A stretch of DNA of 64,000 nt, taken from NCBI RefSeq assembly GCF_041927875.1, contig NZ_JBHFHN010000012.1, one strand, 5' to 3'. Below the pieces are notes generated by a model, which saw only the letters and a list, made by a program, of their open reading frames with translations, had not been told where the DNA came from and ran no database searches. The DNA is from Paracoccus sp041927875 (GTDB lineage: Bacteria > Pseudomonadota > Alphaproteobacteria > Rhodobacterales > Rhodobacteraceae). Positions 23,746 to 32,454 of this stretch are shown piece by piece; the stretch's first letter is position 1, and each line of letters begins with the position of its first letter. The position numbers and the translations under genes are program-made.

Positions 23746-25449
23746 ATGCTGAATATGACGATCGCCCCGGCGACGACGCCCACCGCAGTTATTGCCCAAA
23801 GTCAGGCGCCGGTGACGCCCGAAGGTGGTGATGTGTTTGCCGACCTGGCTTTGGGGGCCGATGAAGGGGCGGCAGAACAAACCGGTCGCACCGATGCAAC
23901 GTCCGGCGCCGACGTGCCGGTGACGCTTCCAATGCCGGGCCTGTGGGGGCTGCTGTCGCTTGCCGCGCCAGCCCCGCAACAGGGGGTAGATGTTGCGGAT
24001 CAGTCGCCCCCCGAGGTGGCCCCGCTGGCCCCCACTGCGCCGCGCGCCGAGGCTGCGACGCAGGTATCGCGTGCTGCGCCAGGCGCGACATCGGGCGGCC
24101 CGCTGCGGGGATCCGGCCCCGCGTTGGCTTCGGTTCCCGCGGAGACCTTCGCCCCGGATGCCGCGCAGACACCGGCGGTTGATGGTGTCCGTGCGGCGCA
24201 GCCAAAGGCCGCGATGATCCCGGTTGAGGCCTTGCCGCAAGATCCGGCGCCCGTAGTGGCACACCCGACGCTGGCGCAAGGCGCCGGGCAGGTTGGTGCC
24301 AAGGTGGTTGATGTTGCGCGCACCTTGGGGCTGCCGCTTGAACCTGCGGGGGCGGTCGCGGTGCGGCCCAGAGCCTGGGCGCCCATGCAGCCAGAGCTTG
24401 CAAAGCCCGCCGGTCAGGGGACCGGCGCGGACAGTCCTGCTGGCGGTGGTGGGCCAAGTGCCCAATACTCCGCGCAGCCGGTGCTGCCGCGGGCGACCAT
24501 GCCCGTGGGCGACATGACGCCGCAGGTTACGCCAACGCAGGCTGCCGCACCAGATGATGGCGTGGCGCAGGCGTCCTCCACGTCGCAGGCTCCGGCTACC
24601 GCGCAGCCGGTGACTCAGGCGCCACAACCCGCGACTTTCGACCACGGTCATCCGTCACGCCAGTCGCGCCCGGTGGCGGACTCCACCGCGCAGGTAACCG
24701 TGCTGCCGACGGCCGCCCTGGAAAAACGGGGCGTGGCGGCGGGTGGGATGACCGGCCAGCAGGCGACGGCTGCCAAGTCGCAACCGCCCGACCAATCGCC
24801 CATGGCCGCTCGTGGGCTCGACCTGCCCTCGATGCCCGTTCCCCAGATGGCCAGTCCCATCCCGCGCGACGGGCCTTCAACGCTCGACATGGCCCCTGCC
24901 GTACCCAACATGACGCCCTCCACGCCCGAGCCGCCATGGCCTGCCGAGCCGTGGCATGGTGGCCTCGGCCTGCATGCGAAGGCGATGGAGCCGGCGGTTG
25001 CGTCGCCTCCTCCTCAGGCGGCGCCTCTACCGATGGCGCATAACCCCCCCGCTGATCTGACGCAGCAGTTGGCGGCGGTTTTTGACGCACCGACGGATCG
25101 CCCGATCGAGTTGACCCTGACCCCTGAAGAGCTTGGCAAGGTTCGGATGCTGCTGTCTCCGCAAGACGATGGCCTGCGCCTGATCGTTCAGGCCGAGCGC
25201 CCCGAGACGCTGGATATGATGCGGCGCCATATCGATCAACTGGCGCGCGATTTCCGCGAGCTGGGTTATGGTGATGTCAGCTTCAGCTTTGGTGGCAACC
25301 CGCAGCAGCGCCCGGACGCGCCGGTGGTCAGTGATCCGGCTGAGGGCATGGATGACCCGCCGCCGGGGCCTGGCCCCGTTGGTCTGCCACAGACTTTGCC
25401 GCAACTGCCGAGCCAACAACTTGATGGTCGGCTGGATATCAGGATCTGA
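23746..25449 (+). CDS. fliK: Flagellar hook-length control protein FliK
   Basis: A 567-residue protein. The long N-terminal part (about 1-440) is Pro/Ala/Gln-rich and of low complexity, as expected for the molecular ruler. The C-terminal Flg_hook domain has IELTLTPEELGKVRMLLSPQ (key motif LTPEELGKV) and LIVQAERPETLDMMRRH, which contacts FlhB to switch export. I prefer ATG 23746, which has AGGA 5 nt before it, over ATG 23740, which overlaps that AGGA. flgD follows after 15 bp, so they form a pair. Confidence 0.9.
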   Translation: MLNMTIAPATTPTAVIAQSQAPVTPEGGDVFADLALGADEGAAEQTGRTDATSGADVPVTLPMPGLWGLLSLAAPAPQQGVDVADQSPPEVAPLAPTAPRAEAATQVSRAAPGATSGGPLRGSGPALASVPAETFAPDAAQTPAVDGVRAAQPKAAMIPVEALPQDPAPVVAHPTLAQGAGQVGAKVVDVARTLGLPLEPAGAVAVRPRAWAPMQPELAKPAGQGTGADSPAGGGGPSAQYSAQPVLPRATMPVGDMTPQVTPTQAAAPDDGVAQASSTSQAPATAQPVTQAPQPATFDHGHPSRQSRPVADSTAQVTVLPTAALEKRGVAAGGMTGQQATAAKSQPPDQSPMAARGLDLPSMPVPQMASPIPRDGPSTLDMAPAVPNMTPSTPEPPWPAEPWHGGLGLHAKAMEPAVASPPPQAAPLPMAHNPPADLTQQLAAVFDAPTDRPIELTLTPEELGKVRMLLSPQDDGLRLIVQAERPETLDMMRRHIDQLARDFRELGYGDVSFSFGGNPQQRPDAPVVSDPAEGMDDPPPGPGPVGLPQTLPQLPSQQLDGRLDIRI

Positions 25450-25464
25450 GAAAGGACATGCACC

Positions 25465-26157
25465 ATGGCGATTGATGCGGTGACGAACCCGACGACCACG
25501 ACGACCACCTCTGGCAAGCCCGCGACGCCGACAACGGGTGCGACTTCGGGCAGCAAGCCCAAGATCAGCAGCGATTTCGAGACGTTTCTGAAAATGCTGA
25601 CCACGCAGATGAAGAATCAGGATCCGATGAATCCCATCGAATCGGCCGATTATGCCGTGCAGTTGGCGACATTTTCGGGCGTGGAGCAGCAGGTGCGGAC
25701 CAATGATCTGCTTGAGGCGATGACCGCCAGCCTAGGTGCAACCGGGCTGGGTCAGCTTGCCAACTGGGTCGGGATGGATGTGCGCGTTGCCGCGCCCGCC
25801 TATCACGACGGTCGCAGCACGTCGCTGATGATCGAACCCAAGACGGGTGCGGACAAGGCCGTGCTGGTTTTCACCGATGCCAACGGCCGCGACCTGGGGC
25901 GGGCCGAGATTGCGCCGGTCAGTGGCGGCCTGACCTGGCCCGCCGAGGTCAAGACCCGTCAGGATTGGCCGCCGGGCGTGTATGGATTTCGTCTGGAAAG
26001 CTGGGATGGCGACAAGAAGCTGGGCGAGGATGCCGTGCCCGTCTATGCGCGCGTGACCGAAGCACAGATCGGCAAAAAGGGCACCGAATTGGTTCTGCGC
26101 GGCGGCATCGTCATCGAGGCGAGCAAGGTGACGGCGATGCGCCAGCCCCCCGGCTGA
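25465..26157 (+). CDS. flgD: Flagellar hook assembly protein FlgD
   Basis: A 230-residue hook-cap scaffold. After a Thr-rich N-terminal tail comes the conserved FLKMLTTQMKNQDPMNPIES block (key motif QMKNQDPMNP) and the FSGVEQQVRTN segment. A C-terminal beta-rich domain ends in a GVYGF-containing strand region. An AAAGGACATGCACC SD precedes the start. In relatives, flgE and other hook genes often follow. Here nothing recognisable does. Confidence 0.95.
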   Translation: MAIDAVTNPTTTTTTSGKPATPTTGATSGSKPKISSDFETFLKMLTTQMKNQDPMNPIESADYAVQLATFSGVEQQVRTNDLLEAMTASLGATGLGQLANWVGMDVRVAAPAYHDGRSTSLMIEPKTGADKAVLVFTDANGRDLGRAEIAPVSGGLTWPAEVKTRQDWPPGVYGFRLESWDGDKKLGEDAVPVYARVTEAQIGKKGTELVLRGGIVIEASKVTAMRQPPG

Positions 26158-27526
26158 TGCGGGTCGTTTGGGTTGGTGGGAAGCAGGTGGTGCATGGCCC
26201 GTCGCGGGTCATGAACTGGGTGGATCGCGCTTTGCCGGGGATAAGCGATTTTTCCGTGGCGGGTAGGGGTGGGGCAGTGCGGGCGCTCGCTACGGCGGTG
26301 TATTCACCTGACCGAAACTGGCGCCGCAAACCAAATGGTCTGTTTGCGGGCGCGCATCGTCGCGCGCCAAGGCACGCCTTGGTGAAAATCTCGCAGCCGC
26401 AGCCGGTCATCATGATTGGGAAGGGCATCATGATGGCGTTCCGAAATCTGGGCATGCGGGCGGTCGTCTAAGAAAACCGCGGGCGATTGGTCTTTTTAGA
26501 GCAGCTCCAGCGGTGGGCGTGGGAACGGCGTGTCTTGCCCATGCGCTACCACTCGCGCGACGTGGCGCTGCGGCGAAATGGTATTCACTTTGGCCGGGTC
26601 GACCTTGGGGCAGGCGCCGCGACGACCGCCTGAGCGGGCGCTGAGGCCATGGCGGACCACGGTATCGCCTGCACACGGCGTGACCGGGGGCGGGTGAGCC
26701 CGTTGGCCGGCGCTTCGGCGTTCGGATTCGGGACCAGCGTCACAGTCGATGCCGCGATGGCGACGCTTTCGTAGTGTCGTCGCGCTGCGGCCGTCCGCCA
26801 TGGCGGTTTAGCGGATTCAGGCGGTGCCTGATCGGGACGACATGAAAAGGAAAATCGCCGTTCAGCGGGTGGAGCAGGCGCTGACCATGAACGCGGACCT
26901 CAGGCTTGGGCAACGGCGACGGGATCCGGCGCTGATTGGCGCGGCGCGGGCCTCGGGTCGGGCTGGGGCGTAGGCGGACATTGGCGGGCGGCCCTTGTTT
27001 CTGCCGGTGGTTCAGCAGGGGCAGCGCTGTGGCTTTGCTGCGGCACACAGCGCGCGTGAAGGCTGCGCGATCACACGGCGTTGTAGTGGCGCCGACCTTG
27101 GGCTGTCACCCGACCGCCGTTCCGACATCGCCGGGATGCGAACCGGGACCGGGTGCCCCGGCGGCGCTGCACCATAGACGATCGCGCGGACGGAGGTTCC
27201 GCGTCGATGCCCGCCCCGGTTGCAGGCGTGCCGACGGGTGCTTTGCTCACTGCGCGACCTGCGGTATCACGATGTGCAGCGCCTCTGGCGGCAGCATGAC
27301 TGGCGCGCCTGGCGGAGGCGGTCTGGCGTCGCTCTCGCGCGGCAGGGCCATTGGACTGCGATGGCAGGCCGGGCACATCGTGCTGACTGCAAGCGCCGTC
27401 CTAACCCGGGGTGCTGCGCGGCGGAGTGCAGGGCTGAAGCGCGGGAAGTCTGCCGCGGCAGCCGCGACAGAAGACGCCTGTCGGCTGCCCGACTGAACAG
27501 ATCATGACCCGCGCAACACCGACCGC
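26158..27526. other. 1.37-kb region with no recognisable gene
   Basis: Between flgD and ubiB (tail to tail). Several open frames of 60-190 codons exist on both strands, but none resembles a known family, has a convincing SD, or shows Rhodobacterales-like codon use. A tandem pair of hairpins lies at 26349-26382. A 43-codon frame at about 26842 (MKRKIAVQRV...) is possible but unsupported. I saw no transposase motifs and no flanking inverted repeats. It looks like decayed or rearranged DNA at a flagellar cluster boundary. Confidence 0.6.
26349..26382 (+). terminator. Tandem hairpins downstream of flgD
   Basis: Perfect stem GGCGCGC/GCGCGCC with a 6-nt loop (26349-26368), partly overlapping a second stem CCAAGG/CCTTGG (26367-26382). 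Only a weak A/T tract follows, so the terminator role is tentative. Confidence 0.35.
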
Positions 27527-29056
27527 CTACAGCCAGGCGCCGATCAGCACACCAAGCGCCACCAATGCGCCGCCCATGGCGGCCGCCGCCAGCCCCTTGC
27601 GATAGCGTCGGGGTGGGGTGACGGGGGGCGGGTTCAGACGGGCGTTCAGGCTGTCCTCGACCAGATGCGGCAGTTGCGGCCCGAAGCGGGCCAACGTCTG
27701 CGCGGTGCGCAACAGGTCGCGCGCCAGGGCGCGGGGGCCAAGGTTGGTGCGGATGTAGCTTTCCACGACCGGGCGGGCGACCTCCCAGATGTTGATCTGG
27801 GGATGCAGCGACCGGGCGACGCCCTCGACCACCACCATGGTGCGTTGCAAAAGGATCAGTTCGGTACGGGTCTGCATCCCGAAACGCTCGGTCACTTCGA
27901 ACAGATAGGCGAGCAGCTTGGCCATGCTGATCTTGTCGGCATCGACGCCGAAGATCGGCTCGCCCACGGCGCGCAGGGCGCGGGCAAAGGCGTTCACATC
28001 GCGGTCACGGGGAACGTAGCCGGCCTCGAAATGCACCTCGGCGACGCGGCGATAATCACGCGCGATGAAGCCCATCAGGATCTCGGCATAGACGCGACGG
28101 GTGTATTCGTCGATCTGCCCCATGATGCCGAAATCATACAGGATGATGTTACCATCAGCGCCGACCTTCATGTTGCCATGGTGCATGTCGGCGTGGAAAA
28201 ATCCGTCGCGCAGCGCGTGTTTCAGGAATAGTTGCAGGATCCGTTCGCCCAGAACATGCGGGTCGTGACCGGCGGCGCGCAGCCCCGCGACATCACCGAC
28301 CGAAACGCCCTCGGCCCAGTCGCTTGTCAGCACGCTGCGCCCCGACAGATCCCAATGCGGGCGCGGCGTCGTCAGGCCGGTGTCGGCTTCGGTATTGGCC
28401 ACGAACTCGGATGCCGAGGCGGCCTCAAGCCGCAGGTCAAGTTCGCCCATCACCACGTTTTCAAAATGGGCGATGATGTCGGTGGGGCGTAACCGGCGCG
28501 AGGCGGGCGACAGGGCCTCGATCAGCCGGGCGGCGAAGTGAAAGGCGTCGATGTCGCGGCGGAAGGCGCGTTCGATGCCCGGGCGCAGAACCTTGACCGC
28601 GACCTTGGCTCCGGTGTCGGCGCGATGCGCGGGATGGACCTGCGCGATGGATGCGGCGGCGACCGGCGGATCGAAGGTGGAAAAGGCGGCGGCAATGGGC
28701 TGGCCCAGCTCGGCCTCGATGGCGGCGCGGGCCTGATCGGTGGGAAAGGGCGGCAGCCGATCTTGCAGCACGCGCAATTGGTCGGCCAGATCGGCGCCCA
28801 CCACATCGGGGCGCGTCGACAGGATCTGGCCGAACTTGATATAGGCCGGGCCAAGCGCGGTGATCGCCCGCGTCACCGGCGGCAGCGCCGGATCGCCCTT
28901 GTAGCCCAGCCAGCGGAAGGGCCAGCCCAGCACATGCGCCGCGATCCGCAGGCGCCGCGGCGCCTGCATCGCGTCCAGCGCCACGCCCATCGCCCCGGTG
29001 CGTTCAAAGGTCGCCCCGGTGCGGATCAGCCGCCAGATGTTATGGGGGCCGCGCAT
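27527..29056 (-). CDS. ubiB: UbiB ubiquinone-biosynthesis atypical kinase
   Basis: A 509-residue ABC1/ADCK-family protein: KxGQ motif in YIKFGQILSTR, Ala-rich AAASIAQVH nucleotide loop, VKVLRPG with the lysine, the FFHADMHHGN catalytic-loop variant and YDFGIMGQ. Two C-terminal hydrophobic segments end in GVLIGAWL. It is needed for coenzyme Q synthesis, probably as an ATPase acting on membrane-bound intermediates rather than as a hydroxylase. Start 29056 overlaps the 3' flank of ubiE with a 1-bp gap, so they form an operon. Confidence 0.93.
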   Translation of the reverse strand: MRGPHNIWRLIRTGATFERTGAMGVALDAMQAPRRLRIAAHVLGWPFRWLGYKGDPALPPVTRAITALGPAYIKFGQILSTRPDVVGADLADQLRVLQDRLPPFPTDQARAAIEAELGQPIAAAFSTFDPPVAAASIAQVHPAHRADTGAKVAVKVLRPGIERAFRRDIDAFHFAARLIEALSPASRRLRPTDIIAHFENVVMGELDLRLEAASASEFVANTEADTGLTTPRPHWDLSGRSVLTSDWAEGVSVGDVAGLRAAGHDPHVLGERILQLFLKHALRDGFFHADMHHGNMKVGADGNIILYDFGIMGQIDEYTRRVYAEILMGFIARDYRRVAEVHFEAGYVPRDRDVNAFARALRAVGEPIFGVDADKISMAKLLAYLFEVTERFGMQTRTELILLQRTMVVVEGVARSLHPQINIWEVARPVVESYIRTNLGPRALARDLLRTAQTLARFGPQLPHLVEDSLNARLNPPPVTPPRRYRKGLAAAAMGGALVALGVLIGAWL

Positions 29057-29057
29057 G

Positions 29058-29819
29058 TTACAGCTTCCAGCCGGAATGCAGCGCGGCAATGCCCATCGAC
29101 AGGTTGCGATAGCTGGCATTGCCGAAACCCGCCGCGCGGATCATCGCCAGGAAGCTGTCCTGATCGGGGAACTTGCGGATCGATTCCACCAGATACTGAT
29201 AGCTGTCGCGATCCTTGGCGACGATTTCCCCCATCAGTGGGATGACGTTATAGGAATAGCGATCATAGGCCCATTGCAGCGCCGGCACCGGGATCTGGCT
29301 GAACTCAAGCACCATCAGCCGACCACCGGGGCGCAGCACGCGCCAGGCCTCGGACAGGGCGTCGGCGATGCGGGTCACGTTTCGGATGCCAAAGCTGATC
29401 GTATAGACGTCGAAACTGTTGTCGGGAAAGGGCAGGGACATGGCGTCGCCCGTCACCCAGTTCAGGCTTTCGGCCATCTGTTCGGCCTCGGCGCGCTTGC
29501 GCCCCTCGACCAGCATCGGGTGGGTCATGTCGCAAACCGTGGCATGGGCGCCCGGCGCGCGGCGCAGGAACCGGAACGAGATGTCGCCGGTGCCGCCCGC
29601 CACATCCAGCAGCCGCTGGCCGGGGCGCGGCGCCAGCCAGTCCATCATCGCGTCTTTCCACAGCCGGTGGATGCCCACGCTCATCAGGTCGTTCATCACG
29701 TCATAGCGGCTGGCGACGCGGGAAAAGACGCCGTGGACAAGCCCGGCCTTTTCGTCCTCGGCCACGGTGCGGTTGCCGAAATGGGTGGTCTTGCCGTTGG
29801 GGTCGGTCATGGGCGTCAT
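29058..29819 (-). CDS. ubiE: UbiE/MenG methyltransferase
   Basis: A 253-residue SAM-dependent C-methyltransferase of ubiquinone biosynthesis. The signature YDVMNDLMSVGIHRLWKD (key motif YDVMND...GIHR) is followed by LLDVAGGTGDIS for SAM binding and later SFGIRNVTR and RVLRPGGRL. The C-terminus ends in HSGWKL. ATG 29819 or the in-frame ATG 29810 (MTDPNGKT) could be the start. It is the first gene of the ubiE-ubiB pair and diverges from mutM. Confidence 0.95.
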   Translation of the reverse strand: MTPMTDPNGKTTHFGNRTVAEDEKAGLVHGVFSRVASRYDVMNDLMSVGIHRLWKDAMMDWLAPRPGQRLLDVAGGTGDISFRFLRRAPGAHATVCDMTHPMLVEGRKRAEAEQMAESLNWVTGDAMSLPFPDNSFDVYTISFGIRNVTRIADALSEAWRVLRPGGRLMVLEFSQIPVPALQWAYDRYSYNVIPLMGEIVAKDRDSYQYLVESIRKFPDQDSFLAMIRAAGFGNASYRNLSMGIAALHSGWKL

Positions 29820-29889
29820 CCTGAAAGCTGCCCTTGTTTACGGGCGCGGGGCGCGCAACACAATGCGGCAGGCTGCACAGGGGAAGATG

Positions 29890-30741
29890 ATGCCGGAACT
29901 GCCCGAGGTTGAAACCGTCCGTCGCGGCCTGTTGCCGGTGATGGAGGGCGCGCGCATCACGCAGGCCACGGTGCGCCGCCCCGATCTGCGCTGGCCCCTG
30001 CCTGACCGCATGGCCGAGCGGCTGACCGGGGCGCGGGTCGACCGGCTGGGGCGGCGGTCGAAATACCTTCTGGCCGATCTCAGCACCGGCGAGACGCTGA
30101 TCTGGCATCTGGGCATGTCGGGTCGGGTGCGGATCGATGGGGTGATGCCGGGCGATTTCACCCATGCCGCGGGCGACGATCCGCGCCACGACCATGTTGT
30201 GATGGCGATGGAGGGCGGCGCGACCGTGACCTTCAACGATGCCCGCCGCTTTGGGGCGATGGATCTGACGCCGACCGACGCTTTGGCCGCGCATCCGCTG
30301 CTGGCCAGTCTGGGGCCGGAACCCTTTGGCAATGACTTCCACGAAGATCACCTGATCGCGCGGTTTCGCGGTCGCGCCGCCCCCGCCAAGGCGCTGCTGC
30401 TGGATCAGCGCGTCATCGCGGGCTTGGGCAATATCTATGTCTGCGAGGCGCTGAACCGGGCGGGGATCGACCCCCGCCGCGCCGGTGGCCGCATCGCTGC
30501 CACCCGCGTCGCCGCCCTTGTCCCAATCATTCGCGACGTTCTGTCCGAAGCGATCGAGGCCGGCGGATCGACCCTGCGCGACCACCGCCAGACCGACGGC
30601 AGCCTTGGCTATTTCCAGCACGCCTTCCGCGCCTATGGCCGCGAGGGCGCGCCCTGCGCCACCCCCGGCTGCACCGGCACCATCCGCCGCATCGTGCAAT
30701 CCGGGCGGTCGACCTTCTATTGCCCGACCTGCCAGAGGTGA
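29890..30741 (+). CDS. mutM: Formamidopyrimidine-DNA glycosylase
   Basis: A 283-residue base-excision-repair enzyme for 8-oxoguanine and fapy lesions. The catalytic N-terminal PELPEVETVRRGL (Pro2 nucleophile, Glu3) shows that ATG 29890 is the true start. The frame is open further upstream but the active-site proline must follow the initiator Met. The helix-two-turn-helix is near LGNIYVCEALN. The zinc finger has cysteines in CATPGC and CPTC at the C-terminus. It diverges from ubiE. Confidence 0.97.
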   Translation: MPELPEVETVRRGLLPVMEGARITQATVRRPDLRWPLPDRMAERLTGARVDRLGRRSKYLLADLSTGETLIWHLGMSGRVRIDGVMPGDFTHAAGDDPRHDHVVMAMEGGATVTFNDARRFGAMDLTPTDALAAHPLLASLGPEPFGNDFHEDHLIARFRGRAAPAKALLLDQRVIAGLGNIYVCEALNRAGIDPRRAGGRIAATRVAALVPIIRDVLSEAIEAGGSTLRDHRQTDGSLGYFQHAFRAYGREGAPCATPGCTGTIRRIVQSGRSTFYCPTCQR

Positions 30742-30800
30742 CTTGCCAAATGGCGGCACGCTGTTAGGACAATGGGCATGTCGCAGCCAGGAGGTGCCCG

Positions 30801-31577
30801 ATGGCCTATCAGACGCTGAATGTGGAAATCGAAGATTATGTGGCGCTGATCCGCCTGAACCGGCCCGAGGCGCTGAACGCGCTGAACCAGCAATTGCTGA
30901 CCGAACTGGCCGAGGCGCTGCAAGATGCCGACGCCAATGACAAGGTGCGCTGCATCGTTCTGACCGGTAGCGAAAAGGCTTTCGCGGCGGGGGCCGACAT
31001 CAAGGAAATGTCGTCGAAAACCTTTGTCGAGGTGTTCACCGAAGACCTGTTCACCCCCCAGACCGAGGCGCTTTTGCGCACCCGCAAGCCGATCATCGCG
31101 GCCGTCGCGGGCTATGCTCTGGGCGGCGGCTGCGAGCTGGCGATGATGTGCGACTTCATCATCTGCGCCGAAAACGCCAAGTTCGGCCAGCCCGAGATCA
31201 ACCTGGGGGTGGTCGCCGGCATCGGTGGCACCCAGCGGCTGACCCGGTTCGTGGGCAAGTCCAAGGCGATGGACATGAACCTGACCGGCCGCTTCATGGA
31301 TGCCGCCGAAGCCGAGCGTTCGGGCCTCGTCTCGCGCGTCGTGCCCACCGACAAGCTGGTGGCCGAGGCGATGGCGGCGGCGAAGAAGATCGCTTCGAAA
31401 TCGCAGGTCGCGGTGATGGTGGTGAAAGAGGCGGTGAACCGCAGCTATGAAACCACGCTGCGCGAGGGCCTGCTGTTCGAACGCCGGATTTTCCATTCGC
31501 TGTTCGCCAGCGAGGATCAGAAGGAAGGCATGAGCGCATTCCTGGAAAAACGCGAGGCACAGTTCCGCGACAAATAG
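30801..31577 (+). CDS. Enoyl-CoA hydratase
   Basis: A 258-residue crotonase-fold enzyme. It has the oxyanion-hole segment AFAAGADIKEM, the second oxyanion block YALGGGCELAMMCD, and the FGQPEINLGVVAGIGGTQRL block with both catalytic acidic positions present. It should hydrate trans-2-enoyl-CoA in fatty-acid or related beta-oxidation. SD AGGAGGTGCCCG is clear. It is a single gene between mutM and rpsT. Confidence 0.93.
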   Translation: MAYQTLNVEIEDYVALIRLNRPEALNALNQQLLTELAEALQDADANDKVRCIVLTGSEKAFAAGADIKEMSSKTFVEVFTEDLFTPQTEALLRTRKPIIAAVAGYALGGGCELAMMCDFIICAENAKFGQPEINLGVVAGIGGTQRLTRFVGKSKAMDMNLTGRFMDAAEAERSGLVSRVVPTDKLVAEAMAAAKKIASKSQVAVMVVKEAVNRSYETTLREGLLFERRIFHSLFASEDQKEGMSAFLEKREAQFRDK

Positions 31578-31588
31578 GCCAAGCCCGG

Positions 31589-31617
31589 TTGACAGGATCG
31601 CCCGGCGCGCCTAGAAG
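31589..31617 (+). promoter_or_regulatory. Predicted rpsT promoter
   Basis: TTGACA at 31589-31594, a 17-bp spacer and TAGAAG at 31612-31617. The transcript would start about 35 nt before the rpsT ATG. A near-consensus housekeeping promoter. Confidence 0.65.
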
Positions 31618-31660
31618 CGCGGCTTCAAGATTTCCCCCGAACTGATCGGATTCGAGAGAC

Positions 31661-31933
31661 ATGGCCAATACGCCCCAATCCAAGAAGCGCGCACGCCAGA
31701 CCGAGCGCCGCACCGCCGTGAACAAGGCGCGTCGTTCGCGTATCCGCACCTTCCTGCGCAAAGTCGAAGAGGCGATCGCCTCGGGCAACCAGGAAGCGGC
31801 GGTGGTCGCCCTGCGTGAAGCCCAGCCCGAACTGGCGCGCGGCGTGACCAAAGGCATCCTGCACAAGAACACCGTGGCGCGTAAGATCTCGCGCCTGTCG
31901 TCGCGCATCAAGTCGCTGGCGGCCGCGGCCTGA
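31661..31933 (+). CDS. rpsT: 30S ribosomal protein S20
   Basis: A 90-residue basic protein with the S20 signature ANTPQSKKRARQTERRTAVN (key motif SKKRARQ) and a C-terminal KNTVARKISRLSSRIKSL helix. It binds 16S rRNA early in 30S assembly. The CGAGAGAC sequence gives a modest SD. It lies between its own promoter and a strong terminator, so it is monocistronic. Confidence 0.98.
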   Translation: MANTPQSKKRARQTERRTAVNKARRSRIRTFLRKVEEAIASGNQEAAVVALREAQPELARGVTKGILHKNTVARKISRLSSRIKSLAAAA

Positions 31934-31968
31934 GGGCCGACAGAAGGGCCGACAGACCCACGGATGAC

Positions 31969-32008
31969 GACAAAGGGGCACCCGCAGGGGTGCCCCTTTG
32001 TCATTTTC
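31969..32008 (+). terminator. Rho-independent terminator after rpsT
   Basis: A near-perfect 15-bp stem GACAAAGGGGCACCC / GGGTGCCCCTTTGTC with a small loop, followed by ATTTTC. Confidence 0.85.
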
Positions 32009-32454
32009 GGCAAATTATTGATTTTTATGGATTTTTGCCCCGCGCGTGGCGGATTTCGCGCAATCGGCAGATTCGATTCCGCTTTTGCAGAGTCAAGCGC
32101 GAAGTTCTGTTGCGGCCCGCTTGGCCCCCGCGTTAGCTTGTCCCTGCGATTCACGTCGCCTGGGGGACAGGCCCTGTCCGAATGATGGTTTCCTGCCAGA
32201 AACCATCGAACGAAAGCACCCGCCAACGGGTCGCCGGGGCCATGGGACGGTAACGTCCGCTGTCGATGATTGCCCTGACCCCCACTGCCATGGGGGAGGG
32301 GCTGGTAAGGGGTTTCTGCCGCTGGCTCGGCGGCGCGTCGATCTATTGCGATTCGGCGTCTGATCCCGTCCCCCCGGGCGCGGAAAGCACGACTCGGTGC
32401 AGCCGTCCGGCACCGGATTCGTGGGGGACAGATCGGACGCGCCGGATTCGACGA
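32003..32454 (+). promoter_or_regulatory. dnaA leader: GANTC-rich, hairpin-rich intergenic region
   Basis: A 450-bp gap between rpsT and dnaA. It has an AT-rich start (about 32003-32040). It also has eight GANTC sites, starting at 32070, 32075, 32090, 32148, 32350, 32391, 32416 and 32445, against roughly 1.3 expected at 65% GC. Structured elements include the perfect hairpin GATGGTTTC/GAAACCATC (32184-32207) and a GGACAG/CTGTCC hairpin (about 32166-32180). No DnaA box (TTATCCACA) is visible, so it is more likely the promoter and leader of dnaA than an origin. Confidence 0.55.

Noticed and set aside
26158..27526. A degraded transposase or flagellar gene
   Set aside because: I could not match any translation on either strand to a transposase or to flgE, and saw no terminal inverted repeats or target duplication.
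32003..32454. Chromosome origin (oriC) at dnaA
   Set aside because: No TTATCCACA-type DnaA boxes and only a short AT-rich tract. The GANTC cluster supports a regulated promoter more than an origin.
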